64,000 nt of DNA, taken from positions 1 through 64,000 of the forward strand of contig SSNU01000054.1 of assembly GCA_012064415.1 (NCBI GenBank). The letters run 5' to 3'. Positions within the stretch are counted from its first letter, which is position 1; each line of letters starts with the position of its first letter. Under the pieces are notes generated by a model. It did not search any database, had not been told where the DNA came from, and saw only the letters and a list, made by a program, of their open reading frames with translations. Of the stretch, positions 11,301 to 22,200 are shown one piece after another. This DNA comes from Gyrodactylus bullatarudis. Taxonomy: Eukaryota > Platyhelminthes > Monogenea > Gyrodactylidea > Gyrodactylidae. Position numbers and translations under genes: made by a program.

Positions 11301-13914
11301 TTTTCAATCACCCACTAATACAAAAGAACAATGAAACTCACCTCAGTCTCGACAATTTCTTCCTTGAGGGTGGTATTTTCACTTGACAATTTCTCATAGA
11401 GCTCCTTGTACTGATCTTTAGTATCTTCGGATGCTTTCTTCTTCAAAGATGTGAGTTCAGCTTTGAGACTTTGAAAAGAAGATTCGAGAATTTTCATTTC
11501 ACGTTTGAGGTTGTTTGATTCAGTTTCACGTTGCTCCAAACGACTCTTGAGTGCTTTAACTTCTTCGGAATTATCAGCACTTTTTAGTGTTTCACTCGAC
11601 TCAATGACTTGTTTTTCAAGGGTCTTGTTTAGATTAGTTAATTGGCAAATTTGTGACTCTAGATTGAGGCACTTCTTTTGAGTAGTAGTAAGTTCTTGTG
11701 TTAGAGAATTGATGTTTTCATTACACTTGCACAATTTTGCTGACAAATCCTTGTTTTCATTGGCCAATTGGGTGAGTTTGCATCGTTCTCTCTTGAGGTC
11801 TTCCTGCAACGATTCCACCACTGTTTTGTGTGAGATTTCCAACTCTTGTCTGGAGATTTTAAAGTTGTTCACTTCATTCTGGAAGAATTCAAGATTGGTC
11901 TTCAAATTGTTGTTGATTTTGAAGTATTCTTGGAGTTTCTCCTGAGTGCTACGAATATTTTCCGACATTTCCTAAAAGAAGACAAGGTTGATGAGAATAC
12001 AAGATTTTTTTTGAATTTGATACTCACTTTATTTCTTTGCTCTAGCAGATGGATTTTGTTCAAACCAGAGTTTTCTCTGAACGCTGAACTTTGTGATTTC
12101 TTATAGGAGAAAAGAAGAGAATATCATTGGCTATTTAGATATAAAGTGGTAATGACAAATTAAAATTAGATAATGAAAAAATTAAACACACCATGTATGC
12201 ATTCATGTATTTGTACATCAAGTATGTATGTGGGAAATGATGATAAGAAATAAAAATCAGGTTAATTTATGTATCTTCTACCTGTAATGATTCCAATGAT
12301 GAAATAGCTTAAAACAAATAAGCAGTATATAATTATTTAACTACAATTTTATTTTTATGTTTGGATTAATCATTCCCTCCCGAATGCTTATAATAATAAG
12401 AGGAATACAACACTTTTTCTATGGGTATTTTCCGAGTGAAAAAAACTAAATAAAATTTCAAAGAACATGTTGAGATTAGGTTGGCCCAAACCAAAAACCT
12501 GAACTACAACCTTGATTATTGGACGCAAAATTAAATAATTTACAACTTTTTCTAGTATCTTTTGGTGTATATTTATTTGTTTTCAAAAATTCATGTTAAT
12601 TCTATGATAAATTCAAACTTTGGTCCCAGCGAGAGTCTATTTCAAGCCTATTAAAATCTATTTCAAGCCTATTAAAATCTATTTTCAGAGGTTCTATCAA
12701 AAACAATGACTTCTACTCGTTTTAAACTCAAAACCGGTTTTAGATTCGGAATTATTTTTTGTTAACAAATTGTCTAATGAAAAAATAACAATTTGTTACA
12801 TTTAAGGGCTAGGGAGATGGGGTTGAATTTTGGGTCAACTTACCATGAGTTCATTGTCATAGTTTTTCAAGAGATTCTGCTTTTCTTCGTTTACCTGGTT
12901 GAGAGTAAGTTTGAGCATTTGATTTTCATTATTCAATTTGTTGATTTGAGCTCGAACATTCTCATATTCTCGATTGTTTTCTTTGGATTCACGAAAGAGT
13001 TTTTCAGAAAGTTTTTCCATTTCATTCTTCATAGAATCGGCACTTTTCTTGAACATATCTCTATCTGCCTTGAGGGACGAGATCATTTTGAGTTTATCAT
13101 CCAACTCATTGGTTTTTTGGATCAAATTCTTTTCCATCATGGAAATTTTAATTTTTGCATTTTTTGATTCATTTTCGTGCTTTTTCAACTCGCTTGAGAT
13201 CTCTTTGACCTCAGAGGATAATTTCTATACAAGGATAAATGAATAAAAAGACATGACTTAGATTAATCAACTAACTTGATTATCACTCTTTAGATTCGAA
13301 ATAGTCTTGTTTAGAGCCTGAATCTTGCTATCTTGATCCTTTTCTTTTTGTGTAGGGCCAGGCGAAGTGTTTGAGGCTGTAGTGCAATGTTGTTTTTGTG
13401 AAACAGTGGGCACGATTGGATCGCTGACAGAATCTTCATCTTCTGAATCATTTGATGCAGTTGTCCAAGGAGAAACATTGTCGTCTCCAACAATGTCAAC
13501 AGAGCTAGTTTTGTGTCTGGAATGTAGTATTTCGAGTTCATCTTTTGGCTCAATGTTGTGCTCATATTCTTGACATTGTGATAAGGAGAGAATATTCTCA
13601 TTGACAATTTTATTCTTTAAGATAGTCTTTTTAGGCTTTTGGTCTAAACTAGGCTCATGATGAACACGATCATCAATTAAAATAGGTTTTGTTTCTAATT
13701 CAATGGATTTTCTAGCAGGTCTAATGATCGCCGGTTCTTCAACAATTGTCTTTTGTTTCTTTGACTCCTTTTTATTCTTCTTCTTCTCCTTTTTCTCACT
13801 TTTGGAATTTTTGACAATAAAAGGCTCGCATGGTCTTGGCTTGAAAGAATAATAAAGGAAAAAACTGGTGGCAACAACTCCACTTATTAAGGCAGCAGCG
13901 ACATTGGGTTCCAT
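1090..13914 (-). CDS. ER-membrane coiled-coil protein, kinectin/p180 (RRBP1)-like, 3' end outside window
   Basis: Start ATG is at 13914. Exons by GT/AG and phase: 13914-13276, 13224-12844, 12099-12028, 11971-11342, 11281-10859, 10050-9991, 9840-8881, 8818-8762, 2358-2301, 2224-1668, 1599-1090, then onward; at least 1449 residues. The first eight exons all have lengths divisible by three and phase-0 junctions. Residues about 5-24 (VAAALISGVVATSFFLYYSF) form one membrane anchor, followed by a Lys-rich stretch (about 36-55) and then long heptad-type coiled coils. Exon 9840-8881 encodes a low-complexity region with repeats around NGRKTESNKNMKTNG. Anchor, basic stretch, repeats and coiled coil is the architecture of kinectin/p180, which tether ribosomes or kinesin at the ER; the assignment rests on architecture, not alignment. 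The three exons at 2358-1090 duplicate earlier ones, so they could instead be a separate, 5'-truncated tandem copy. Intron 8761-2359 holds a LINE fragment and a hAT MITE. Confidence 0.55.
3770..5140 (+). mobile_element. 5'-truncated, decayed non-LTR retrotransposon (LINE) reverse transcriptase
   Basis: The translation shows reverse-transcriptase motifs: HYLDISKAFDKLKFSYIQ, then SGVPQGSTIGP, then a catalytic box in the form KFADDLKL, followed by thumb-type sequence to about 4896. A stop at 3998-4000 and a frame change near 4085 break the reading frame. The same family occurs at 31.9-34.2 kb on the other strand, where the matching segments are HYLDISKAFDRLKFSYI and SGVPQGSTIGP. The endonuclease half is missing. 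It lies in the large intron 8761-2359 of the coiled-coil gene and is non-functional. Confidence 0.85.
5653..6223. mobile_element. hAT-type MITE with 8-bp target duplication
   Basis: The termini are inverted (TAGGGCGACCAGAAA at the left, TTTTGGTCGCCCTA at the right). Both sides carry an exact 8-bp direct repeat, CTAATTAC (5645-5652 and 6224-6231), which is the hAT superfamily signature. The 571-bp interior has many copies of AAAAAGGCA-like words and no transposase. Confidence 0.88.
8881..9470 (-). repeat. Degenerate protein repeat, unit around NGRKTESNKNMK
   Basis: Within one exon of the coiled-coil gene the segments SKTNGQKTE, PKINGRKSE, LKINGRKTE and PTINGRKTE recur. They are separated by SSKE.NVNES.KP-type linkers, giving a period of about 40 residues and four copies. 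The protein p180 also carries a tandem repeat between its membrane anchor and coiled coil, so the position is suggestive; the unit itself is different. Confidence 0.7.
12636..12688. repeat. Short tandem repeat, 21-bp unit
   Basis: The unit TCTATTTCAAGCCTATTAAAA occurs twice in full with a partial third copy, in the intron between the second and third exons of the coiled-coil gene. Confidence 0.8.
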
Positions 13915-14635
13915 TTCAAAATTTTGTGTAGAACGAGCAAGGATTAAAAATATTTCAAACAATGCAAAGAAATAAAGTTTGAAGAAAAACGCAAGAATTC
14001 AAATTTAAAATTTTTTCTAGTTAAAATTTAACTGTTAAATTTTAACTGTTAAAATTTTGTTAATTAATGCAAATGTATTATAAATTCAGTTAATAACATT
14101 GATTAATGAATCAATTATAATGGCCGAATGGCCCAACTAATTAGAATTATTATTTCATCAGCTGTACTAAGAATTATCCAATTTTGGATGCAAAACAATC
14201 CTAAATCATTACAATCCAGATCATGAAACAGCTATGCCTTTCTAATAGACGTACTGCTTCAACTGAGAACGAGATTTCAAATTAATTCAAAATATTTTCT
14301 CATATCTGTATGATGCTTTTGTACAAGAAACTGATAACTCATACTTTGATAATTGTATTTTAAATAAAAATCCAGTATATTCTGAATAAAATTAGGTAGA
14401 ATTATATGTTCTCTTATATTAAATAGAATAACAACAAAACTTTATAAAAAATAAGTTAGAAATAAAATTCAAAGGGAATAGATTGTAAAACATCATGATT
14501 ATTAATTAGATAAATTAATTGTAGACATGAATATAACAAGAATTTTGAGTCCCAGAGATCTTTAAAAAGTTAATGGGAGTTCAATAATCATGATCTAAAT
14601 CACATATAATAAAGTTCTGTATTAAATCGTCAGAT

Positions 14636-14957
14636 TCAATACCGAGATCCAACTCTATCTCTTGGAATGAGTTTCAAGTTCTGTCCGAATTTCATAAAAA
14701 CATCTTGAGCTTTCTCTGAGCTAAGAATACCTATTCCAGAATCGGACAAAAGAGCACAAACGTTCGCGTCTTCTGAAAACTAGAATTATTAATGTAATTT
14801 TTATTTACTTGGTTAGCAGCAAACTGTATGACAGCTTTCATGGGAGCTTCACCAGGAACACTTATACTTTTGAAAGGCAAATCAGCTCTAGATGTTAGAG
14901 TTATCTTAAAAAGAACTTTTCTGAAGAAGTTATTAGATAGAAACCTCACTGATCCAT
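14636..14957 (-). CDS. UFM1: Ubiquitin-fold modifier 1
   Basis: Three exons (14957-14950, 14920-14809, 14779-14636) give 87 residues; the human protein has 85. Both introns are 29 nt. Diagnostic sequence: VLFKITLTSRADLPFKSISV at the N terminus, FAANQ in the helix, SDSGIGI in the middle, and KLIPRDRVG at the C terminus with the conserved Val-Gly used for conjugation. UFM1 is a ubiquitin-like modifier attached by UBA5, UFC1 and UFL1, chiefly to ER-associated ribosomal and membrane proteins. After the Gly there are three residues (SRY) instead of the usual two, which a UFSP protease would remove. The first coding exon is only 8 nt (Met-Asp and part of Gln). The gene is transcribed away from the golgin gene at 15064. 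Confidence 0.93.
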
Positions 14958-15063
14958 TTTCAATATAATTTTCTGGCAGAATTTGAAAATTTGTATACTT
15001 TAAAACAAATAAGAATGATTAAACAATCGTTTTAATAGGACTAAAAATACAAAATTTTTACAG
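14958..15063. promoter_or_regulatory. Shared divergent promoter region of UFM1 and the golgin gene
   Basis: Only 106 bp separate the two start codons, so both 5' UTRs and core promoters must lie here or overlap the genes. The stretch is AT-rich. I see no clear TATA box or Initiator that I could assign to one gene. Confidence 0.55.
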
Positions 15064-18000
15064 ATGGATTTATTCAATAAATCACTAAAATCAGTCACAG
15101 ATACTCTCGCTGTCATGAAAAATGAGATCCAAACAGAGTATGAAGGTAATTTTGACTCTAACTTTCAAGATGCAACTCCTATTATTCGCGATTTGAATGA
15201 AAAACTCAAAAATCTCGATGACGAAAACAATATTCTGAGGAAAGAAGTATACATATCTTATTTGTAATCAATAAATATTAGCTTGAAAACATGAAAGAGG
15301 AAAAAGATGAGCTGAGAAGTAGGAATCAATCTCTTTCTTTACAACTATCTAATGAAAATAAAGACAACATCATCGTAGATAAATCTCAATTGAAAGAATT
15401 GAAAGAAGAAAATATCAAATTGAAACAAGATGCCAAGAAATGGTACTCAAAATTCAAAGAGGTATTTCTATAAGTAAACTTTGCAGATTGAATCTATCTC
15501 TAATTCAGATCAAAAGATCAAAGAACTTGAAGATAAGCTAAAAAAATGCAAAGCAGAATATGAAGAGAAAATAATCTCCCTTCAGAATAGTTTCGACGAA
15601 AGAATTTCCTCAATCAATCATCCTAGTTCCTTGCCCGTCAAAAACAACAGTGAGTTAATTGATATTTATCAATAATTTATCTCTTCAAATTTTCAATAAA
15701 CCTTTTGTCATTCAAGCTTGAAGAATTTTTTGCTCTAACAACGAAAGCTATTTTTCTAAAAAATTTCATTTCAAAATATGTTTTGATGGATTTTCTTTTT
15801 ATTCATGAAACTCAGACAAATACTCGGAACAATCCATACAGGTTGATGACTTGAGTCTCAATAAAAAAATCAAGGGAGAATCAAAGAAAATCATCGGTAG
15901 TATCGGAGAACTTGATAAATATTTCTCAATTTCAAATGAACCTCCCTTGAAGGAGTTTAAAAATCTCTTTGAACTCATATCTGGAATGAGAAATCGTCTT
16001 GAAATTTATGCAAAAGCCTTAGAAAAACTTTTACCTTCTGATAAAATACACGAGTTTTCTTCGATTGAGGAAGAAATTCGACACCATGTTGATAAGCTTG
16101 TTAATCTAATGCCGAAATATGAGTTGGATGAAACTTTGGCTGATAACTTTGGCTTACTCTGTTCCGAGTTAAATGATCAGGGATTTGATGGAATCTCGTA
16201 TTTCGATGGAAAACCATCCAATGACTCTCAGGATGAGTCTGAGAATTTTGTCTCGGATAACATGGAAGAAATTAATCAAATTAGTAAGCTATACGAATGA
16301 ACTATATTCATTTTACAAATTTGTAAATTTAGTAAGAAATTTCGTCTTTAAATAACCAAACTTCTACTTAGTATACAGTTAATAATCAAGAGAGTTTCAG
16401 GAATAGTATAATGAAAAATCAGACATAAAAAATTTAACCTTCCTATACTTCAATGCCAACACTATGAGTGAAATACATGGATTTTAGCGAGGGTACCAAA
16501 TTGCCTTATACATCTTCGAATAGACCATATCATTACACTATTCATGGAACTCTCTTGGTTATGTGAATCAGGGTAAGGCATAATTTTTAACTTTTCGAGT
16601 TTATTTCTTCATTCAATAGAATTCAATGAATTTTACTACGAGAAATGATAAATTTAGAACTATTGGACACGTTATAAACTTTGCTAAATCAGATTTTCAT
16701 GTCTTTCTCCAATATAAATGAATGGGAATAAATATAGTAAAACTAACTCCAGTTTTCTAAACAATCTATTCTTTTAGAGGATGAAATTGAAACAGAAAAA
16801 AGTCTCAAACTAGAAGCAGAAATATTTGTACTCAAAGATGTACTGGAGAATAATCGTCAACAGAAAGAGGCAGTTGATTTAAAATTAGAAGGACAACTTA
16901 AGGAAAATGTTAAGCTTACCAAAAGGATTTCAGACCTTGAGGCCAGTCTGATGGAAAAGAATTCTGAAATCATTAATTTGCAATCAAAAATTCCCTTGAC
17001 TGACGTAAGTTTTCCATGTTTATTTTTTGTAGCCCATGCATCGCTAACAGGTAGCTATAAACCTTTTTACGTTCTCAATTAAGGATAAGAAATCAATTTA
17101 CCTTGAGATTAAACTGATCAAGATTAATTCGATAGATAGTTCTAATACTATTTTTTGTAAAATAATTATCTAGGAGTTGAACAAATTCAAAGAACTTGCC
17201 AATAGTCTTGAAGATGAAAAGCAGAGACTTCAACAGGAACTTGTAACTGCCAGAGAAGAGTACTACTCAAAGTTGGAGGAAAAACTCTTGGAATTGGATA
17301 GTGTTTCGAATGAGAAAATGACTCAAACCATTACAAGCTATGAGAAGAAGGTTAAATCTTTAGAGGTTCAATTGAAAGAGTTCTTGGACAGACCACAAAA
17401 AGTAGTGGATGAAGAAAACAAAGCCCTGGAAGAGAATAGCAAGAAAATCTCCCTCGAATGGACCGAAAAATATGAAAAGTTGAAAAGAGATTACGATCAG
17501 CTATGCGAAAACTTGGAAAGACTGCAGACTCATCTATTGGAAAAGGAAGATTCCTTCGCTAGGGAAGTCTTAAACTTTGAAAATAAAGAGGCCGACCTTC
17601 GCAAATCCTTGGCCCAATACCAACTTCTAGCTGAAGATTCGGTAAGCTTAATAAATGATCTTTTTCTATTTGACTTTATCTACTGAAATTTGGTTATTTC
17701 AGAAAAATTGTCAGGAACAATACCGACAACAATCTGTGGAGCTGACCATTGTTAAACAGGAAAATGAAAAACTTGCTGAGCGAATCTCTGAATTACGTAA
17801 GAATCTTGCCAATGTTGAAGTAGAACTGAATGAACAACTGACAAATCGGGACAAATTGGTCAATGAAGAAATAGCTGTGAGTTGACTCCTATTTATTAGG
17901 TCATTGAATAATTAAAATCTGAAAATCATTCTCCCCTCAAGGGTTACGAAGCCAAATTTCTCGAAAAAGAACAAGAAATCGATCGACTTAAAGTGGAATT

Positions 18001-18815
18001 GGGTGTCCTTCAAGAAGAGAGTATCAAAAAACTAGAAGCGCACCAAGATGATCAAAGTCTTTTGGAAAAGATCAAGAAACTTGAATACGAAATTGGCGAA
18101 AAAGACAAGGTGAGTTATTTTCTTCAAAATAACTAAGGTTTATAATAAATTCTTCTTTTAGACACTATCAGAATCTCGGGAACGTTTAATTCAACTTCAG
18201 AAGAAAATCAAAGACAAAGAGACCAACTTTATCGAGAAGCACATCATAAAGAATCTTTTGATAGCTTATTATCGTCTTTCCATCGATAAGCGGAGGGAAG
18301 GTCTTCGAATGCTTGAAAAGGTCTTGGATTTTTCAGATGAAGAAGCCAAAAGTATGGAGAGGACAGATGATGAAATTATGAATTCAATCAAAAGTGCAGA
18401 TGAAAATACTTCCCTTTTATCATGGTTCTCAAAGGGTAAAAAGGTCATTATTGACGAACCAGCCAAGAATTTTGTGCCAACAGAAAAAGTTAGTATTCCA
18501 TCATGTACTTACTTGAAAGTAGAATTGAAAATCACTAATGAATTTTCTAATTATTCTTTCTTGTAGCCCTTTTCAGCTCTTTTACTCGATTATCTTGACA
18601 AGGAGGCCTCAAGTAATGAAAAGTTTAGCGTCAGCTCAGACTTTGTTGAGAAATTTTCGAGAGAATCAAAAAAATCTTCACAAGCTTTTGGGGATGATGA
18701 AACACCCGCGCCTATACAAATCTCCACTCCAGTCGAATGTACTCCAGATCAAGCAATTATTGTCCCCGATTCTTTCAATAATGCCCAGAATACTTTTGGT
18801 TCTCTAACTGGTTAA
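15064..18815 (+). CDS. Coiled-coil golgin with C-terminal GRAB-type domain, GMAP-210 (TRIP11)-like
   Basis: Ten exons: 15064-15246, 15282-15461, 15487-15649, 15816-16283, 16778-17004, 17174-17641, 17703-17876, 17942-18109, 18162-18488, 18567-18815. Phases agree throughout and give 868 residues. Introns 1 and 2 are 35 and 25 nt. Almost the whole chain is heptad-type coiled coil. Residues about 700-745 (HIIKNLLIAYYRLSIDKRRE, then LEKVLDFSDEE) resemble the GRIP-related Arf-binding (GRAB) domain of GMAP-210, which binds Arf1-GTP on cis-Golgi membranes. The tail (FSALLLDYLDKE) also fits that family. The N terminus (LFNKSLKSVTDTLA) could form the Ser/Thr-rich amphipathic helix with which GMAP-210 senses curved vesicles; this is inference. 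It is shorter than vertebrate GMAP-210, whose coiled coil is longer. A polyadenylation signal AATAAA is at 18997-19002. Confidence 0.75.
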
Positions 18816-19242
18816 CATTTGCCCTTACTCTTTGGAACAACGTTTCCCATCAGAAAGAAACCAATATTTTACTGTGATTATTATTCTTGTATATTTTTAA
18901 ACTATAGTAGTTGATTTTTATAATTTTCCATTTTCAGCCAAAAAAGACCCTATATTATCCTACTTTTTCATAGATACTACTTTGCGTATGATATTCAATA
19001 AATACATGTATTTTATAAGATTGGTATTCCCTTGAATTTCGAATTCAAACTGTACTTCATAATTATGACTTCAAAATAGAATCTTATTAAAACTCTCTAG
19101 GGATATCGACGGTGTCAGTAAATAAACACCGAGTGCTAACAGATGTACAAATTATTCTTTTATTTTTCAAAATTTTGATTCTCTGAAAGAAAATTCAATT
19201 TTCCTCTGACTGTCTTGTGTTGTAATACGTATTCTGGGAAAG
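18816..19242. other. Short intergenic region between convergent genes
   Basis: It holds the 3' UTR of the golgin gene, with AATAAA at 18997-19002, and the presumed 3' end of the channel gene that arrives from the other strand. I see nothing else. Confidence 0.6.
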
Positions 19243-22200
19243 TCAATTACACTGAATTTGGTTATCTGTCTCAAGAAATAGGTATACTTCCTTTTGATTA
19301 TTCTTATCACTTTTGACACATCCACTTGTAGAATTATTCCTCTTTTGCTGTGATCCTGATGAGTAGAAAAGAAGGTTGTTTTTCCTGCTAGCATGAATTT
19401 GATCGAATTCATTATTACTGCTCGATCTATGGATCAGGTTACAAGATGATTTTTCAATTTTGTCTCCAGCCTCTTCATAAAGGACATTCATCGAGGTTGA
19501 ATAATTCAGGGGCTGCACAGAATTCCTCATCTGTACAAAGTTATTATCATCTTCTCGGCTGTCATGTGAGAAGATTTTGATCGATAGGAGGACTGTCATT
19601 ATTAACAAGATTATTATCGTTGCTTGTTTAATTATTTCCACTAAAAGGAAAAAGTTTATTTAAATTTAGTCTCATGCTTCAAAACTTTATATCTCAAGTT
19701 AAAGCTAGCTAGAAAATTTAAACCAATAAAGATGGGAATTTTTTTCATCAAGAACTCAATTTTGATGAGGAACTTTTAATAGTTTGAAAGTTTTAAAATT
19801 GAAGACAGCAAACAAATTTAACTTGTCGTTCATAAGATAAAGATGGTTGAAAATACGATTCTTTCCTTTAGGCTCAAAATTTTATTGTTTTGGAAATTTA
19901 AAGCGACAAGATACCGAAATTTGTGATAAGAATTTTTGTGGGAAATAGAACCCAAAGATTGAATACGTTGATAATTGTACGGAATAGTAAATTTTTATCT
20001 TTATATTAAATCTATAGCTTTAGGTTTTTAAAACTAAAATTTTCTAAATACCTTTATGAGCTATAAAAAGTTAGGAGAAGTCAAAATTTAGGTCTTGTCC
20101 CAGAAAACAGTTAAAGTAACCTTTTTTCGTAGAAACAAGACTTCAGAAAGCTAAATCGAATAATTCAAGAAGGAAGCATAACTTTTGCTAAACTGATTAT
20201 AATTCAATGTATCATAAACTTACTGAGAATATAGAAATCTTGACGTATAATATTGGCGTTTTCGCTGTTGTTAGCTTCAATTTGGTTAACTTCTTGATTA
20301 ACAATGCTCACAGTAGCCGAAATCAAACTGTAACAAAGTTAAATTATTATTTCAGATAAATTAACTCTTTAAGAGCCAGAGAATTTTTTTCTAGGTTCAT
20401 TGCTAAGATTGAAAAATTTATTTTTTTATGAATACGCTCATAAAAACCTACCTTTAGTTAAGGAGATATTTTGTGAAAAAATGAATTTTTTAAGGGATAA
20501 ATACAAAAAGTGTACCAAAAGCTAGAGAAAATAACACATCTTATATCAGTTTTGACACTTCTTAAATCAATATACACGATGTATTTACAAAACTTACATC
20601 AGAATTGATAAATCATAGATCAGTCTATTCGAACTTTGACAAAACCTATATCAATTTCGACAAATCTTTATTTGCTTTCAAGAAAAGCCTCCATTTAATT
20701 ACAACTGATGGTTTTCATTTTAAAATCATCACTTCTTATGTTTTACTTACTTCAACAGGAATTGATGGTAACAACAAGATATTTTCGATAACGATACAAA
20801 TAGGTTACTCAGAATGTCATGACACAGCCTTTTTTCTTCAATGCCTAAATGAAATTCTTCAGCTTTCTAACAATCCAAATATTTTCATAATTTCCTGTAT
20901 CATGTGTTAATTCAGACACGAACTTTAGATCAGCTAATCAAAAAGAGTTCTAAAATCTTTTTACACATTTAAAAAGATTTTATAGAATATAAATTTTCTG
21001 ATTAACAACCCAATCTTCCATTAAAACTGTAATTAAATTTCTATTGAAAAAATATTACATGCATCTTAATTAAAGCAAATTCTGATATACTATTGGTTAA
21101 ATTTGATACAAGATTTTTCAATGTCCACTGAGACTGATAAAAAATGATATAGGTTTTGTCAAAGTTCGAATAGACTGATCTATGATTTATCAATTTTGAT
21201 ATAAGTTTTGTAAATACATCGTGTATATTGATTTAAGAAGTGTCAAAACTGATATAAGATGTGTTATTTTCTCTAGCTTTTGATACACTTTTTGTTATTA
21301 TCCTATTTTTTTAATCTCAAGCTGATCTCATATTTGAATTCTCTGGGTATGATTACTCGATAAAAGTTTCTTTCTTTCATTTCCTTCACCTCTGCCGATG
21401 GGTTTTCAAAAACACTATTTTTATATTTTTTTCAAATACAAGTAATCTTCAAATTATCATAGCTTCTTAATAATTTATTGTTGCTAAATGATTTTTAGCT
21501 CATGTTGAAAGATTAAGCTTCGGGAAATTCCTCAAAAAGTTATTTCTATAAATTTGCAGATATAATGAATTTTAAACAGAAAAGTTTATCTAAAGATACC
21601 TTTGTAAGTATAGGTGCTGGACTATTCATTAGAAAAGTTTATATTTTTGATGATTCAAGTCTTTGGAATCTAAGAATTTATTTTGTACATCTAAAGAACA
21701 ATTAATATCTCAACAAATAGTGCCTATCTGATAATTATAATTAATAATAACCACTAAATAAGTGACTAAATTTCAATCATTTTCGATAATATCATTTCCA
21801 TTTTTAAGAGACAGAACAAAAATGAGGTTTCAAAACAGTCACTCCTATACTTGATTGCTCACCAGATATGATTTTATAATAGGAATACTTTTTGCAGAAT
21901 CAGGAATTTAAAAAAAGATTATTAGATTTTCTTTCAGAAAAGTGACAAAAAAATTATTTTTAAATTCCTCAAAAGAGAATTATGAATGAGAGAGGGTACA
22001 ATGGCTACACGGAATGGTTAGTTATAGTGATTTAGAGTGGGAAAATAAAAAATCCAGGATTTCATTGAATAAGTAGTAAGGATTAATTGAAAATTGGGGA
22101 GCTATTAGGGGACTTTCGGTAGAAAAAACCTACTTTTCAGGTGTAATTTTGGTAATGTTTCTTGAGCTAATGTGAAAGAATTTTTGAATATCCTCATTTT

